A stretch of DNA of 64,000 nt from Lachnospiraceae bacterium (GCA_022794265.1 JAAWEK010000020.1:25977-89976); one strand, 5' to 3'. Counted from the first letter of the stretch, positions 23,414 to 34,017 are shown. Translations and numbers: made by a program. Notes: generated by a model from the sequence alone, not told the origin.

Positions 23414-25339
23414 GTGATTGAAAAAATGAAATTTGTCAGTATCACGGGGCCGAATGATGATATTGACCGGGTCATTAATCAATATTTATCAAAATATGAA
23501 ATACATCTGGAAAACCCAATGCTGGAACTTGGCTCCTCCAATAATCTGTTTCCCTATATCGAAAGCAACCCTTACAGGGAACTGCTTGCAAAAGGTGAAT
23601 CGTTAAAGAAATTAATTGGTACTGACACCGTTCCGGATACCGAAGACATGAATCTTCAGAAAGCAGAACAGTTAATCAAACAATTAAGCAATGATATCAA
23701 ACAATTACAGAACAGTAAAAAAGAACTGGAGAAGAAAAGAGATTCCATTCAATCCGATTATGACAAAATTTCGCCGTTTGTGGGACTGAAATATGATATT
23801 AAAAGTATACTGCTGTTTAAACATATCAAATTCCGTTTTGGGCGTATTCCGATAGAATATTATACAAAACTTGAAATGTATATGGAAAATAATAATTCGT
23901 CAATATTCAAAAAATGTACCACCGATAAACAATATGTATGGGGCGTTTATTTTGTTCCCGCTTCCTTGTCGGATAAATGCGATGCAACCTATACATCCAT
24001 GCATTTTGAGCGAACATTTATTCCTAACGAATCCACAGGTACACCGGAAGACGCCTGCAAACAGCTGTTGAAAAAAATCAACGGACTTAACGAAAAGATT
24101 GCCGCTTCCGATACAAAAATCAAAAAACGGCTGGAAAAAGATAAATCTTTGATTGTTACGGCCTGTGAAAAGATTCAGACGGCATATGAAAATTTTGACG
24201 TGCGGAAAATGGCAACCCATACCAGCAATGATGGTGTAATTTTTTACATTATCTGCGGCTGGATGACGGAATCCGATTCTTCAGATTTTATGCATGAAAT
24301 AGAACATGATGATAATGTAGTCTGTATCATTGAAGACCAGAATGGACGTCATCGAAAAACGCCACCTACCAAACTTAAAAATCCGAAAATTTTTAAGCCT
24401 TTTGAAATGTATATCCGTATGTATGGGCTTCCGGCATACAACGAAATAGACCCCACCATCTTTGTGGCGCTTACCTACTCTTTTATTTTCGGCGCTATGT
24501 TCGGAGACGTAGGACAGGGTCTGCTACTGGTATTCGGCGGTTTTCTTTTGTATCACTTTAAGAAAATGAATCTGGCCGCCATAATCGGCACCGCCGGCAT
24601 ATTTTCTACCTTTTTCGGTTTTATGTTCGGCAGTATCTTTGGTTTTGAAGATATTATTGACGCCGTTTGGCTGAGACCGGTAGATGCCATGACCAACGTA
24701 CCGTTTATTGGTAAACTGAATACCGTATTTGTAGTGGCTATTGGCTTTGGAATGTTCCTGATACTATTTACAATGGTTCTCCATATTATAAACGGTATTA
24801 AAAGCCAAGACACCGAAAATATATTTTTTGATACCAACGCCCTGGCAGGACTTGTCTTTTACGGCGCCATCGTTGCCGTTACAGGACTGATGATGACCGG
24901 AAAAAAACTACCTGCTGCCATTGTTCTGATTATTATGTTTGTAATACCGCTGTTGCTTATCGCATTAAAAGAGCCGCTGACACATATGATTGATAAAACC
25001 CGGCCGGAAGAAAAAACAGGAATCGGAATGTTCATCACACAGGCTTTCTTTGAATTATTTGAAGTTTTGTTAAGCTATTTTTCCAATACACTGTCTTTCA
25101 TCCGTATTGGTGCATTTGCTGTCAGCCATGTCTCCATGATGGAAGTGGTTTTAATGCTGGCCGGTGCTGAAAGCGGCTCCCCGAATATGTTGGTCATCGT
25201 ACTGGGAAACCTGTTTGTTGTAGGTATGGAAGGACTGATTGTTGGTATTCAGGTACTTCGTCTTGAATATTATGAACTGTTCAGCCGTTTCTATAAAGGA
25301 ACCGGACGGGAATTTAAACCGTTTAAGGCCCACAAATAA
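23414..25339 (+). CDS. ntpI: V/A-type ATPase subunit I (membrane stator, subunit a)
   Basis: 641 residues from GTG at 23414 (GGAGGTG 6 bases upstream); an ATG at 23405 is too close to that site. The N-terminal about 320 residues are soluble with a long coiled coil (about 85-120). The C-terminal half has seven to eight membrane helices with G-D-V-G-Q-G, L-S-Y-F-S-N-T-L-S-F-I-R-I-G-A-F-A, and E-G-L-I-V-G-I-Q-V-L-R-L-E-Y-Y-E. The R in the L-R-L-E-Y-Y-E segment matches the essential stator arginine of the ion path. Confidence 0.94.
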   Translation: MIEKMKFVSITGPNDDIDRVINQYLSKYEIHLENPMLELGSSNNLFPYIESNPYRELLAKGESLKKLIGTDTVPDTEDMNLQKAEQLIKQLSNDIKQLQNSKKELEKKRDSIQSDYDKISPFVGLKYDIKSILLFKHIKFRFGRIPIEYYTKLEMYMENNNSSIFKKCTTDKQYVWGVYFVPASLSDKCDATYTSMHFERTFIPNESTGTPEDACKQLLKKINGLNEKIAASDTKIKKRLEKDKSLIVTACEKIQTAYENFDVRKMATHTSNDGVIFYIICGWMTESDSSDFMHEIEHDDNVVCIIEDQNGRHRKTPPTKLKNPKIFKPFEMYIRMYGLPAYNEIDPTIFVALTYSFIFGAMFGDVGQGLLLVFGGFLLYHFKKMNLAAIIGTAGIFSTFFGFMFGSIFGFEDIIDAVWLRPVDAMTNVPFIGKLNTVFVVAIGFGMFLILFTMVLHIINGIKSQDTENIFFDTNALAGLVFYGAIVAVTGLMMTGKKLPAAIVLIIMFVIPLLLIALKEPLTHMIDKTRPEEKTGIGMFITQAFFELFEVLLSYFSNTLSFIRIGAFAVSHVSMMEVVLMLAGAESGSPNMLVIVLGNLFVVGMEGLIVGIQVLRLEYYELFSRFYKGTGREFKPFKAHK

Positions 25340-25374
25340 ACTATTGAAAAAATAAATTAGAAAAGAGGTATATT

Positions 25375-25809
25375 ATGTTAACCGTAAAAATCACTTTATT
25401 TATTGCACTTATACTCAGTATTGTCATTCCTTTTGCGGCTTATGCCGTTGGCGAAAAAAACCGCGGACGCTATAAAAAGGCTCTGGCACTAAATGTTATC
25501 GGATTTTTTGGAATCCTTATCATTTCCCAAATCGTAATTTTTACCGGTGATGTTTCCGCTGCAGAAGCTGCAGAAGCCGCTTCTTCCTCCGGACTCGCAA
25601 CGGGACTCGGATATCTTGCTGCAGCCCTGGTAACCGGATTATCCTGTATCGGTGGCGGTATTGCAGTTGCCAGCGCTGCAAGTGCCGCTCTGGGCGCAAT
25701 CAGTGAAGACCAGAGTATCCTCGGTAAATCTCTTATCTTCGTAGGCCTTGCAGAAGGTGTTGCCCTTTACGGACTTATCATCTCCTTCATGATTCTCAGT
25801 AAACTGTAA
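25375..25809 (+). CDS. ntpK: V/A-type ATPase subunit K (rotor ring proteolipid)
   Basis: 144 residues with four hydrophobic helices in two hairpins. The second hairpin carries G-G-G-I-A-V-A-S-A-A and G-L-A-E-G-V-A-L-Y-G, with the ion-carrying Glu at 127. The first hairpin has no carboxylate, as in duplicated V-type proteolipids that have lost one site. At the place where E. hirae NtpK has a Gln that ligates Na+ (G-I-A-Q), this protein has Val. This weakens the case for Na+ specificity, but the inference is tentative. Confidence 0.92.
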   Translation: MLTVKITLFIALILSIVIPFAAYAVGEKNRGRYKKALALNVIGFFGILIISQIVIFTGDVSAAEAAEAASSSGLATGLGYLAAALVTGLSCIGGGIAVASAASAALGAISEDQSILGKSLIFVGLAEGVALYGLIISFMILSKL

Positions 25810-25817
25810 GAACACCT

Positions 25818-26126
25818 ATGAATATTTATCTGATCAGCGATAATATTGATACGCAGACCGGAATGAGGCTTGCTGGCATAGAAGGCTGCGTGGTACATGA
25901 AAAAGAGGAACTTAAGGCGGCCTTAAACGCTGCCCTGGCAGACAAAGAAACAGGAATCATACTGATAACTGAAAAACTCAGTTTTGAATTTCCTGAAATA
26001 ATCAATGATATTAAATTGAACCGGAAACTCCCTCTGCTGGTGGAAATCCCGGACCGGCACGGTAGCGGACGACGGGCGGACTTTATAACCTCCTATGTCA
26101 ATGAGGCAATTGGTCTGAAACTTTAG
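25818..26126 (+). CDS. V/A-type ATPase subunit F (central stalk)
   Basis: 102 residues with a Rossmann-like pattern. I-Y-L-I-S-D-N at the start, G-M-R-L-A-G-I-E-G, the central G-I-I-L-I-T-E and the P-L-L-V-E-I-P strand are all typical of subunit F, which binds subunit D in the rotor shaft. It is 8 bp after subunit K. Confidence 0.9.
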   Translation: MNIYLISDNIDTQTGMRLAGIEGCVVHEKEELKAALNAALADKETGIILITEKLSFEFPEIINDIKLNRKLPLLVEIPDRHGSGRRADFITSYVNEAIGLKL

Positions 26127-26169
26127 ACCATGTAACGTCTGAAATTTATAGAAAGGCATGGTGATTAAC

Positions 26170-26742
26170 ATGACAACAGACGACAAACTCCGGCATTTCA
26201 TGGACGTATCCATGCAGTCTGCCATGAGTAAAAAGGAATCAATGGTAAAAGAATACAAAGCCGGACTTGATATCCAGTTTGAAAATTATAAAGAAGATAC
26301 AAAAACCAAATACCAGCTTCAGGAAAAAGCCGCCCTGGAAGGATTGAGAAGGGATTTCAGCAAAGAATTCTCTCTGCAGCAACAGCATATAAAAAGAAAA
26401 CTGACACATAAAAAAGATGAATTAAAAGAAAAGATTTTTTCCGAAGTGACCGGACTTTTAAATGATTTTCTTCTATCAGATGATTATACTGAACTTCTGG
26501 TCAGGGAAATAAACTTTTCCCTGTCAGTTGCCCCGGCCGAAGAAATAACCATATTTATTGATCCCCTGGATGAAGACAAAAAAGAGCTTCTTGAAACCCG
26601 GACCGGAGCTGATATTACGATTAGCGCATATTCTTTCGGCAGAGGAATGCGCGCAATTATTCCTTCCAAAAACATATTGATTGATTATTCATTTAATTCA
26701 AAATTACATGAAATCAAAGATGACTATACAATTATTTTGTAG
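26170..26742 (+). CDS. ntpE: V/A-type ATPase subunit E (peripheral stalk)
   Basis: 190 residues from ATG at 26170 (GGTGA 6 bases upstream; an ATG at 26158 is also in frame). The N-terminal 100 residues are a long charged coiled coil, and the C-terminal globular half ends in strands that bind the top of the A3B3 head. No catalytic motif is expected. Confidence 0.86.
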   Translation: MTTDDKLRHFMDVSMQSAMSKKESMVKEYKAGLDIQFENYKEDTKTKYQLQEKAALEGLRRDFSKEFSLQQQHIKRKLTHKKDELKEKIFSEVTGLLNDFLLSDDYTELLVREINFSLSVAPAEEITIFIDPLDEDKKELLETRTGADITISAYSFGRGMRAIIPSKNILIDYSFNSKLHEIKDDYTIIL

Positions 26743-26753
26743 GAGGTTGTTCG

Positions 26754-28526
26754 ATGAGTAAAGAAGTAACAGGAAGCATATATGGTATAAACGGTCCCGT
26801 TGTATATATAAAAGGACGAACAGCCTTCAAAATGGGCGAAATGGTCTATGTTGGCACCCAGAAACTGGTGGGTGAAGTCATCGGTCTTTCTTCTGAACAA
26901 ACTACAATTCAGGTCTATGAAGAAACCTCAGGATTAAAACCCGGAGACACCATATATTCTACAGGCAGTGCCATTTTCGTTACACTGGCTCCCGGAATAC
27001 TAAATAACATATTTGACGGTATTGAACGTCCGTTAAAAGATATTGCGGAACAATCCGGAATCTATATATCCAGAGGCGTTACCGTTGATTCCCTGGATAT
27101 ATCAAAAAAATGGGATACGCATATTACGGTAAAACCCGGAGATGAAGTACAGGGTGGTACGATTATTGCAGAAGTTCCGGAAACCAGCGCCATACTTCAC
27201 AAATGTATGGTTCCGCCATATATTTCGGGAATCGTGACCGCAGTTGTTCCCGACGGACAATATACAATCAACGATACCATCGTTACCATTTCCAGGCCGG
27301 ACGGTTCTTCCATTAATCTGACCATGACCCAGAAATGGCCGATTCGCCAGCCAAGACCAATTAATAAGCGTTTCCCTTCAACCAAACCGCTAATTACAGG
27401 GCAGAGAATTATAGATACCTTATTTCCGATTGCCAAAGGCGGTACCGCTGCAATTCCCGGTGGTTTTGGAACTGGAAAAACCATGTCCCAGCATCAGATT
27501 GCCAAATGGTCGGATGCAGACATTATTATTTACATCGGTTGCGGAGAGCGCGGAAATGAAATGACACAGGTTCTGGAGGATTTTTCAAAACTGGTAGATC
27601 CCCGTTCCGGAAATCCGTTAATGGCCCGTACTTCCCTAATCGCCAATACCTCCAATATGCCCGTTGCCGCCCGGGAAGCCAGTATTTATACTGGTATTAC
27701 CCTGGCGGAATACTACCGCGATATGGGATATCATGTAGCAATCATGGCAGATTCCACTTCCCGTTGGGCAGAGGCTTTGCGGGAGCTGTCAGGACGTCTG
27801 GAAGAGATGCCGGCAGAAGAAGGATTCCCTGCATATCTGGCAAGCCGTCTTTCCGCATTTTACGAGAGAGCCGGTTATGTATCCAATTTAAACTGTACCG
27901 AAGGCTCGGTATCCATTATAGGAGCCGTTTCGCCTCAGGGCGGAGATTTTTCCGAACCGGTCACCCAGAATACTAAACGTTTTATCCGCTGCTTCTGGGG
28001 TCTGGATAAATCCCTTGCCTATGCCAGACATTTCCCTGCTATTCACTGGCTGACCAGTTACAGCGAATATCTGAATGATCTGGCTCCATGGTATAACGAT
28101 AATGTAGGCCCCGATTTCATTTCCTGCCGGAACCAGCTGCTGGCAATATTAAATCAGGAAAGCAGCCTGATGGAAATTGTAAAACTTATTGGCAGCGACG
28201 TGCTTCCGGATGACCAGAAACTGACTTTGGAAATTGCCAGGGTAATCCGTCTGGGATTTTTACAGCAGAATGCTTTTCACAAAGACGATACCTGTGTATC
28301 CTTGGAAAAACAGCTTTTAATGATGCAGACGATATTATATCTCTATGATAAATGTAAAGCTTTGGTTTCTTTAAATATGCCTATCAGCGTGTTAAAAGAA
28401 AACAATATATTTGAGCGGATTATCTCTATTAAATATGATGTACCCAACGACCATTTAGAGTTATTTAAAAATTACCGGAAATCCATTGACGAATTCTATG
28501 AGGATGTTATGAGAAGAAACGGATAA
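26754..28526 (+). CDS. ntpA: V/A-type ATPase catalytic subunit A
   Basis: 590 residues, the normal length including the A-specific insert (about 110-190). Walker A is G-G-F-G-T-G-K-T at about 236-243, with G-C-G-E-R-G-N-E and a following Walker B region, then [14 protein letters not shown] and [12 protein letters not shown]. It hydrolyses or makes ATP in the head. It is 11 bp after subunit E, with an AGGAGG site. Confidence 0.98.
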   Translation: MSKEVTGSIYGINGPVVYIKGRTAFKMGEMVYVGTQKLVGEVIGLSSEQTTIQVYEETSGLKPGDTIYSTGSAIFVTLAPGILNNIFDGIERPLKDIAEQSGIYISRGVTVDSLDISKKWDTHITVKPGDEVQGGTIIAEVPETSAILHKCMVPPYISGIVTAVVPDGQYTINDTIVTISRPDGSSINLTMTQKWPIRQPRPINKRFPSTKPLITGQRIIDTLFPIAKGGTAAIPGGFGTGKTMSQHQIAKWSDADIIIYIGCGERGNEMTQVLEDFSKLVDPRSGNPLMARTSLIANTSNMPVAAREASIYTGITLAEYYRDMGYHVAIMADSTSRWAEALRELSGRLEEMPAEEGFPAYLASRLSAFYERAGYVSNLNCTEGSVSIIGAVSPQGGDFSEPVTQNTKRFIRCFWGLDKSLAYARHFPAIHWLTSYSEYLNDLAPWYNDNVGPDFISCRNQLLAILNQESSLMEIVKLIGSDVLPDDQKLTLEIARVIRLGFLQQNAFHKDDTCVSLEKQLLMMQTILYLYDKCKALVSLNMPISVLKENNIFERIISIKYDVPNDHLELFKNYRKSIDEFYEDVMRRNG

Positions 28527-28570
28527 TAAATGATTGGTTAATCCCTATTGAAAAAAACAGGAGGCAGGTT

Positions 28571-29977
28571 ATGGCTATAGAATATTTAGGATTAAGTGAG
28601 ATCAAAGGGCCATTAGTCGCATTGGAAGGTGTCAGAAATGCAGCTTTTGATGAAATCGTAGAATTAACCCTTGATAACGACCCTGGCAAAAAGCTTGGGC
28701 GTATTATAGAAATATATGAAGATAAAGCAGTCATACAGGTATTTGAAGGCTCTGAAGATATGTCCCTTACCAATACACACACTAAACTTACCGGACATCC
28801 TTTAAGAATCCCTCTTTCACCTGATCTGCTTGGCAGAACTTTTAATGGTATCGGAAGACCCATTGACGGTATGGGCGAGATTTTATCCGATATTAAACGG
28901 GATGTCAACGGGATGCCCCTGAATCCTGTAACCCGTCAGTATCCACGGAATTATATCCGCACCGGTATTTCGGCGATTGACGGTCTGACTACTCTGATCA
29001 GAGGACAGAAGCTTCCTATATTTTCGGGTAACGGACTGCCTCATGACCGTCTTGCCGCCCAGATTGTAAAACAGGCTTCTTTGGGAGATAAGTCATCGGA
29101 TGAACTGGTAGTGATTTTTGCTGCAATGGGTGTTAAATATGACGTAGCGGAATTTTTCCGGAGAACCTTTAATGAAAGCGGTGTTTCCGACCATGTAGTT
29201 ATGTTTTTGAATCTGGCAAACGACCCGGTGGTGGAACGTCTGATCACTCCAAAAGTTGCATTGACTGCCGCAGAATATCTGGCATTTGATTTAGGAAAAC
29301 ATGTGCTTGTAATCTTAACCGATATGACTTCATTTGCGGAAGCCATGCGTGAGGTATCTTCTTCAAAGGGTGAAATTCCTTCCAGAAAAGGATATCCTGG
29401 TTATCTGTACAGTGAACTTGCCACTATTTATGAGCGTGCCGGAATCGTGGAAGGTTCAGAAGGCTCCGTAACCCAGATTCCAATTCTGACCATGCCAAAT
29501 GATGATATTACCCACCCGATTCCCGACTTAACGGGATATATAACCGAAGGTCAGATTGTACTGGACCGTGTTCTACACGGACAGTCAGTGTATCCGCCGA
29601 TTAATGTTCTTCCGTCTCTTTCCCGGCTGATGAAAGACGGAATTGGCGAGGGATTTACCCGGGATGATCATCAGTCTGTTGCCAACCAGTTATTTTCTTC
29701 TTATGCCAAAGTTGGTGAAGCCCGTGCCCTTGCTTCCGTTATTGGTGAAGATGAACTGTCACCTACCGATAAAAAATATTTGGCGTTTGGCAGGGCTTTT
29801 GAACGGGAATTTGTAGCCCAGAATGATTATGAAAACCGGGATATCATTACCACACTGAACCTTGGCTGGCGTCTTCTTCATATGGTTCCAAAAGAAGAAC
29901 TGGATCGGATTGATACAAAAATTTTGGAAAAATATTATGATATTACCGGCGACGATACCGATTACAATACTCTGTAG
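28571..29977 (+). CDS. ntpB: V/A-type ATPase regulatory subunit B
   Basis: 468 residues, full length. The P-loop is replaced by [10 protein letters not shown], diagnostic for the non-catalytic subunit, and [22 protein letters not shown] and [14 protein letters not shown] follow. It alternates with A in the hexameric head. Confidence 0.98.
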   Translation: MAIEYLGLSEIKGPLVALEGVRNAAFDEIVELTLDNDPGKKLGRIIEIYEDKAVIQVFEGSEDMSLTNTHTKLTGHPLRIPLSPDLLGRTFNGIGRPIDGMGEILSDIKRDVNGMPLNPVTRQYPRNYIRTGISAIDGLTTLIRGQKLPIFSGNGLPHDRLAAQIVKQASLGDKSSDELVVIFAAMGVKYDVAEFFRRTFNESGVSDHVVMFLNLANDPVVERLITPKVALTAAEYLAFDLGKHVLVILTDMTSFAEAMREVSSSKGEIPSRKGYPGYLYSELATIYERAGIVEGSEGSVTQIPILTMPNDDITHPIPDLTGYITEGQIVLDRVLHGQSVYPPINVLPSLSRLMKDGIGEGFTRDDHQSVANQLFSSYAKVGEARALASVIGEDELSPTDKKYLAFGRAFEREFVAQNDYENRDIITTLNLGWRLLHMVPKEELDRIDTKILEKYYDITGDDTDYNTL

Positions 29978-30012
29978 AAACAATCGGCAGCTGCCTGAAT
30001 ATGGAGGTTAGC

Positions 30013-30633
30013 ATGAATCCTAATACCTTTCCGACTAAAGGAAATCTGATTTTAGCAAAAAATTCTCTTGCCCTGGCAAAACAGGGTTATGAACTTATGG
30101 ATAAAAAACGGAATATTCTGATTCGCGAACTTATGGCTCTGATAGACAAGGCAGAAGATATCCAGCAGGAAATAAATGAAACCTATACCTCTGCTTATCA
30201 GGCTTTACAAAAAGCCAATATTCAGATGGGAATCAATGAAGTTCAGAAATTTGCCCATGCCGTTCCCATTGAAAATTCCGTGACAATTAAATCCCGAAGT
30301 ATCATGGGCACGGAAATTCCTTTGGTAGAATATGACGATACCAGAAAAAATTTTCCCGCTTATGCATTTTTCAGTACAAGAGAATCTCTGGATGAGGCAA
30401 AGGCCGGATTTGAAAAGGTGAAAAAACTCACCATAAAGCTTTCCATGATAGAAAATTCCGCATACAGACTGGCATATAATATTAAAAAAACCCAGAAACG
30501 TGCCAATGCCCTGCAGAATATTACCATTCCCAATTACGAAACGATTACCAGAGATATTACAAATGCTCTGGAAGAAAAAGAACGTGAAGAATTTACAAGA
30601 TTAAAGGTTATTAAACGAATGCATTCTAAATAA
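30013..30633 (+). CDS. ntpD: V/A-type ATPase subunit D (rotor axle)
   Basis: 206 residues from ATG at 30013 (GGAGG 6 bases upstream). Long antiparallel coiled coil with the N-terminal F-P-T-K-G-N-L and the C-terminal R-A-N-A-L-Q-N-I-T-I-P conserved segment. Last gene of the operon, followed by a strong terminator. Confidence 0.95.
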   Translation: MNPNTFPTKGNLILAKNSLALAKQGYELMDKKRNILIRELMALIDKAEDIQQEINETYTSAYQALQKANIQMGINEVQKFAHAVPIENSVTIKSRSIMGTEIPLVEYDDTRKNFPAYAFFSTRESLDEAKAGFEKVKKLTIKLSMIENSAYRLAYNIKKTQKRANALQNITIPNYETITRDITNALEEKEREEFTRLKVIKRMHSK

Positions 30634-30652
30634 CGAATTAATTTATAACATG

Positions 30653-30704
30653 ATGCAATAAAAAATGAGAAGTTTTATCATTTTTTATTGCATTTATTTT
30701 TTTG
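30653..30704 (+). terminator. Terminator of the V/A-type ATPase operon
   Basis: A perfect 16-bp stem (30653-30668 with 30678-30693) with a 9-nt loop is followed by a T-rich tract. Confidence 0.88.
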
Positions 30705-30716
30705 TTTTAGTATAAT
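30688..30716 (+). promoter_or_regulatory. Promoter of the DD-carboxypeptidase gene, inside the terminator
   Basis: TTGCAT (30688-30693), 17-bp spacer, TATAAT (30711-30716). The -35 box is formed by the last bases of the terminator stem, a compact end-to-start arrangement. Confidence 0.65.
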
Positions 30717-30757
30717 AGACAAGAAAATACAAATTGTGGGAAAGGTAATGCACTTAA

Positions 30758-32197
30758 ATGTTAAAAAAATTAAAATCGTATGTTTCGTTTTTTTTGATAC
30801 AAGCTCTGATTTTATCCGTATTTCTGACTGCCAGCCTCCATTCGGTTTTTGCAGATGAACCGGCAGACTCTTCACAGAGCTCCATTGCAGTAAATACGGA
30901 ATGGCCGCCCTATCCAACCATATATGCGGAAGCCGGCATACTGATTGATGCAGCCAGCGGAACCGTATTATATGAAAAAAACTGTCATGACCAGATGTAT
31001 CCTGCCAGCATCACAAAGATAATGACCACCATGCTGGCATTGGAATACGGTAACCTCAGCGATATGGTAGAGTTTTCACATTATTCCGTATATTCACTGG
31101 AAAGCGGAGCTGCACATGTCAGCATGGATCAGGGAGAATTGCTTTCCCTGAATGATTGCCTGTATGCCATTATGCTGGCTTCTGCAAATGAAGTATCCAA
31201 CGCTGTGGCTGAATATATTGCCAAAAAGCAGCCGGAATATGAAAAACGTATTGCCGAACTGGATGCCGCCGGACAGGAATACAATGAATCCGTTACTGCC
31301 ATTCAGTTTTTTGCTGATATGATGAATTCCCGTGCCGTACAGTGCGGTGCCAGGAATACCCACTTTAACAATCCCAACGGGCTTTTTGATGAAAACCATT
31401 ACACCACATGCTATGATATGGCTATGATTACCAGAGAGGCAATTAAAAACGACCAGTTTTTAAAAGTTGAGTCCCAGCTAACTTATACACTGCCCGCCAC
31501 AAATCTCAAAACGGAGACCCAGCCAATTGCCAACCGCCATAAGATGTTGTTTCCATTAAACGCAGTCTATTATGATGGTATTCTGGGAGGAAAGACCGGC
31601 TATGTTGACCAGTCCGGTAATACCCTTGTAACCTTCGCCCGCCGAAACGGTATGACACTGATCAGTGTGGTAATGAAATCCAACAGTCAGAACGTCTATA
31701 ATGACACAAAGCTCCTGCTGGATTACGGGTTTAATAATTTTAGTCTGACAAATATTTCTCAAAATGAAACAAATTTCACACCCAGCAACGGTAATTATAT
31801 TTTTTCAGAGGATTCTTCACTGATTAAAATCAGTCCCGATGACTATGCGGTTTTACCAAACAACATTACTTTGGAACTGTGTTCTTCCACTCTCACATTT
31901 TCCGAGGATAATCCTGACATCTTTGCCCGTCTGGAGTATAAACTTGGAGACAGAACCGTAGGTACTGCAACTCTTACTGTAAATAAAGAGGAAAACAATC
32001 ACTTTGATTTCGGTCCTAAAATCGAGGAAGAAACAAAAAAAGAACCGGCAGATAACGATTATATAACAATTAACCTTTGGGTAGTTTTAGCTGTTGTCAT
32101 TATAATTTTAGTCATACTGGTTATCCTGTATTTTTTTAAAATGACCAGATTAAGCCGGAAACGGCACAGAAGAAATAAACGTAACAAATATAGATAA
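30758..32197 (+). CDS. D-alanyl-D-alanine carboxypeptidase (peptidase S11, PBP5/DacF-like)
   Basis: 479 residues. Signal peptide (about 1-32). Catalytic motifs: S-I-T-K (S-x-x-K), S-A-N, and K-T-G in G-G-K-T-G-Y. A beta-rich second domain follows, and a C-terminal membrane helix (about 433-457) with a very basic cytosolic tail replaces the amphipathic anchor of PBP5. It trims the terminal D-Ala from peptidoglycan stem peptides at the outer face of the membrane. Confidence 0.93.
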   Translation: MLKKLKSYVSFFLIQALILSVFLTASLHSVFADEPADSSQSSIAVNTEWPPYPTIYAEAGILIDAASGTVLYEKNCHDQMYPASITKIMTTMLALEYGNLSDMVEFSHYSVYSLESGAAHVSMDQGELLSLNDCLYAIMLASANEVSNAVAEYIAKKQPEYEKRIAELDAAGQEYNESVTAIQFFADMMNSRAVQCGARNTHFNNPNGLFDENHYTTCYDMAMITREAIKNDQFLKVESQLTYTLPATNLKTETQPIANRHKMLFPLNAVYYDGILGGKTGYVDQSGNTLVTFARRNGMTLISVVMKSNSQNVYNDTKLLLDYGFNNFSLTNISQNETNFTPSNGNYIFSEDSSLIKISPDDYAVLPNNITLELCSSTLTFSEDNPDIFARLEYKLGDRTVGTATLTVNKEENNHFDFGPKIEEETKKEPADNDYITINLWVVLAVVIIILVILVILYFFKMTRLSRKRHRRNKRNKYR

Positions 32198-32229
32198 TTT
32201 ATTAATTTAAAAATGAAAGAGGTGTTTTT

Positions 32230-32979
32230 ATGGGTTGGGTATCACCAATAAAAGATGAGGCAACTTTAGAAAAATTTAAACAGGCCTTAAGAAAAGTAGA
32301 TGATAAATATTATATTATGTTTGAACTGGGAATCGGAACTGGTCTGCTTCTTCAGGATATTTTACAGTTAAAAAACCGGGATGTATACGAAAAGGAAGTT
32401 ATAACCGTTGTGATTGGAGCCAGAAAGATTGAGCGTTCTTACCAGATACCGAAAAATGTTCAGGACACTATTAATTCCTATGTGGCAGGAAAAGATATGG
32501 ATGCTTATCTGATTACCGGACATGCCAGTTCCAAGGCTCCTCTTTCCAGAGAACAAGCATACAGAGTATTTAAAACTGCCGGCAGGTCTCTGGGATTAAG
32601 CACTATCGGCGCCCAGACCATGAGAAAGACTTTTGCTTGGAGATATTACCGCTCCACCGGTGACATTAATTACTTACAGCATTTATTTAATCATGCGTCT
32701 CCTTCCATAACATACCGTTATATCGGAGAAAAACCAAATGTTCAGGTTATTTTGAGAAAACTGACACCAGAAGAGAATGAGCGTAGCAGATATATGCTTT
32801 ATTTGAATGATTCCGGTAGAAAACGTATCGATGCTGCCATTCATGAATTGAAATCCATTAAAGAAAAGTTTAATAATCCAAGCAACAATGATGCCTTTTA
32901 TGGATGTGTGGATTGTTTTCTGGATGAACTGGATGCCCTGTTGGAAACCTACCGGGAATCCAATACCGGACATTTCTGA
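32230..32979 (+). CDS. Stand-alone tyrosine-recombinase catalytic domain, active site incomplete
   Basis: 249 residues. The recombinase fold is clear from Q-L-K-N-R-D-V, Q-T-M-R-K-T-F-A and N-H-A-S-P-S-I-T-Y-R-Y-I-G. However, the first catalytic Arg (usual G-L-R) is replaced by Leu in G-T-G-L-L-L-Q-D, and both the H of H-x-x-R and the following H are not His (Q and K). The second Arg, the late His and the Tyr remain. The N-terminal core-binding domain is missing, while about 70 C-terminal residues are extra. A DNA-binding or regulatory role is likelier than recombination. It is not part of any visible mobile element. Confidence 0.75.
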   Translation: MGWVSPIKDEATLEKFKQALRKVDDKYYIMFELGIGTGLLLQDILQLKNRDVYEKEVITVVIGARKIERSYQIPKNVQDTINSYVAGKDMDAYLITGHASSKAPLSREQAYRVFKTAGRSLGLSTIGAQTMRKTFAWRYYRSTGDINYLQHLFNHASPSITYRYIGEKPNVQVILRKLTPEENERSRYMLYLNDSGRKRIDAAIHELKSIKEKFNNPSNNDAFYGCVDCFLDELDALLETYRESNTGHF

Positions 32980-32986
32980 TAAGCAA

Positions 32987-33973
32987 TTATAAAAGTTTTT
33001 TATTTTTATCGCGCTGCCTTTTCTGGCGGCGCCTTTCTTTTATATTTTCTTTTTTTAAAATTATATTTTCCAATTCCTCATCGTTTATCAGACCTACTTT
33101 TCTTATGGCATAGTATACGTCTCTGATTTTATTATGTTTTACATGAATGGTTCCTTCCATTATTCCATGTTCCGGGCAAACCGACACACAGATATACTTT
33201 GAATTATCCGCAAACCACTTAATCTTTTTTCTGCACTTTTTGTCACATATAACGCATCTCGTCACATAGAGATAGGGTTGTTCTAATAACATTTCTTTAC
33301 AATCGTATCCTGTAGAAATAAATTCATTGTGTCCGCTAATCTTAATTTCTTTTTCTTCCTGCCGGGTTTCGGGAATCCGGTAATAATCCAGAGAATAGTT
33401 TCCAAAAATCAGATCACGCTCCATCTTTCTCAAAATTCCAGCTGTATATATGGCATCTTCCAACGCTCTGTGAAAATCTTTATCCTGTACAAGATTTAAC
33501 TGTATCACTGCCGATTCCAGAGAACGCTGCTCATTATTTTCATTCTGTGCCAGACCAAATATTTTTTGAACGTCAATATACATCATGGGATATGACCATC
33601 GTATCCCCAGTTCCATACAGTTGATTCCATGATATTCCAGATTATTCTGAAGTTCCATTAAATCTTGATTTCCATAGGTGCACAAGACATAATCCTCTCC
33701 GCACCACTGAAAAAACTCCGATATAACGGTTTTAAAATCCCGTTGCGTCTGCAGTTCTTCATCGGTAATTTTCGTTATTTCCTTTATAATCGGATGGATT
33801 TTCTGGTGCAAAACAGGTTTGATCAGACTGGAGTATCTGGAAATTTCATTAAAATCTTCATCCAGCATCACAGCCCCCACTTCGATAATCTCAAACTGAA
33901 GGGCATCCGTTTTATTCTTATTGTTCTGATTAATCGTCTGATTCCATTCCAAATCAAAAACAATGTAATTCAT
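32987..33973 (-). CDS. DEDDh-type 3'-5' exonuclease with C-terminal zinc-finger-like region
   Basis: 328 residues. Exo I F-D-L-E-W-N, a mid Asp in the Y-G-N-Q-D-L region, and Exo III H-R-A-L-E-D-A give the DEDDh set of KapD/ERI-1-type RNase T-like exonucleases. The C-terminal 130 residues carry C-V-I-C-D-K-K-C and C-V-S-V-C-P-E-H, a likely Zn ribbon, then a lysine/arginine-rich tail. This suggests a nuclease on RNA ends, substrate unknown. It converges on the recombinase-like gene with 7 bp between the stops. Confidence 0.82.
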   Translation of the reverse strand: MNYIVFDLEWNQTINQNNKNKTDALQFEIIEVGAVMLDEDFNEISRYSSLIKPVLHQKIHPIIKEITKITDEELQTQRDFKTVISEFFQWCGEDYVLCTYGNQDLMELQNNLEYHGINCMELGIRWSYPMMYIDVQKIFGLAQNENNEQRSLESAVIQLNLVQDKDFHRALEDAIYTAGILRKMERDLIFGNYSLDYYRIPETRQEEKEIKISGHNEFISTGYDCKEMLLEQPYLYVTRCVICDKKCRKKIKWFADNSKYICVSVCPEHGIMEGTIHVKHNKIRDVYYAIRKVGLINDEELENIILKKENIKERRRQKRQRDKNKKLL

Positions 33974-34017
33974 GGCGTTCTCTCTTTATTTATAATAATT
34001 ACATTACAATACCGCTC

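Noticed and set aside
32230-32979. A second integrative element carried by the recombinase-like gene
   Set aside because: No att repeats, no phage or plasmid genes on either side, and catalytic residues are missing.
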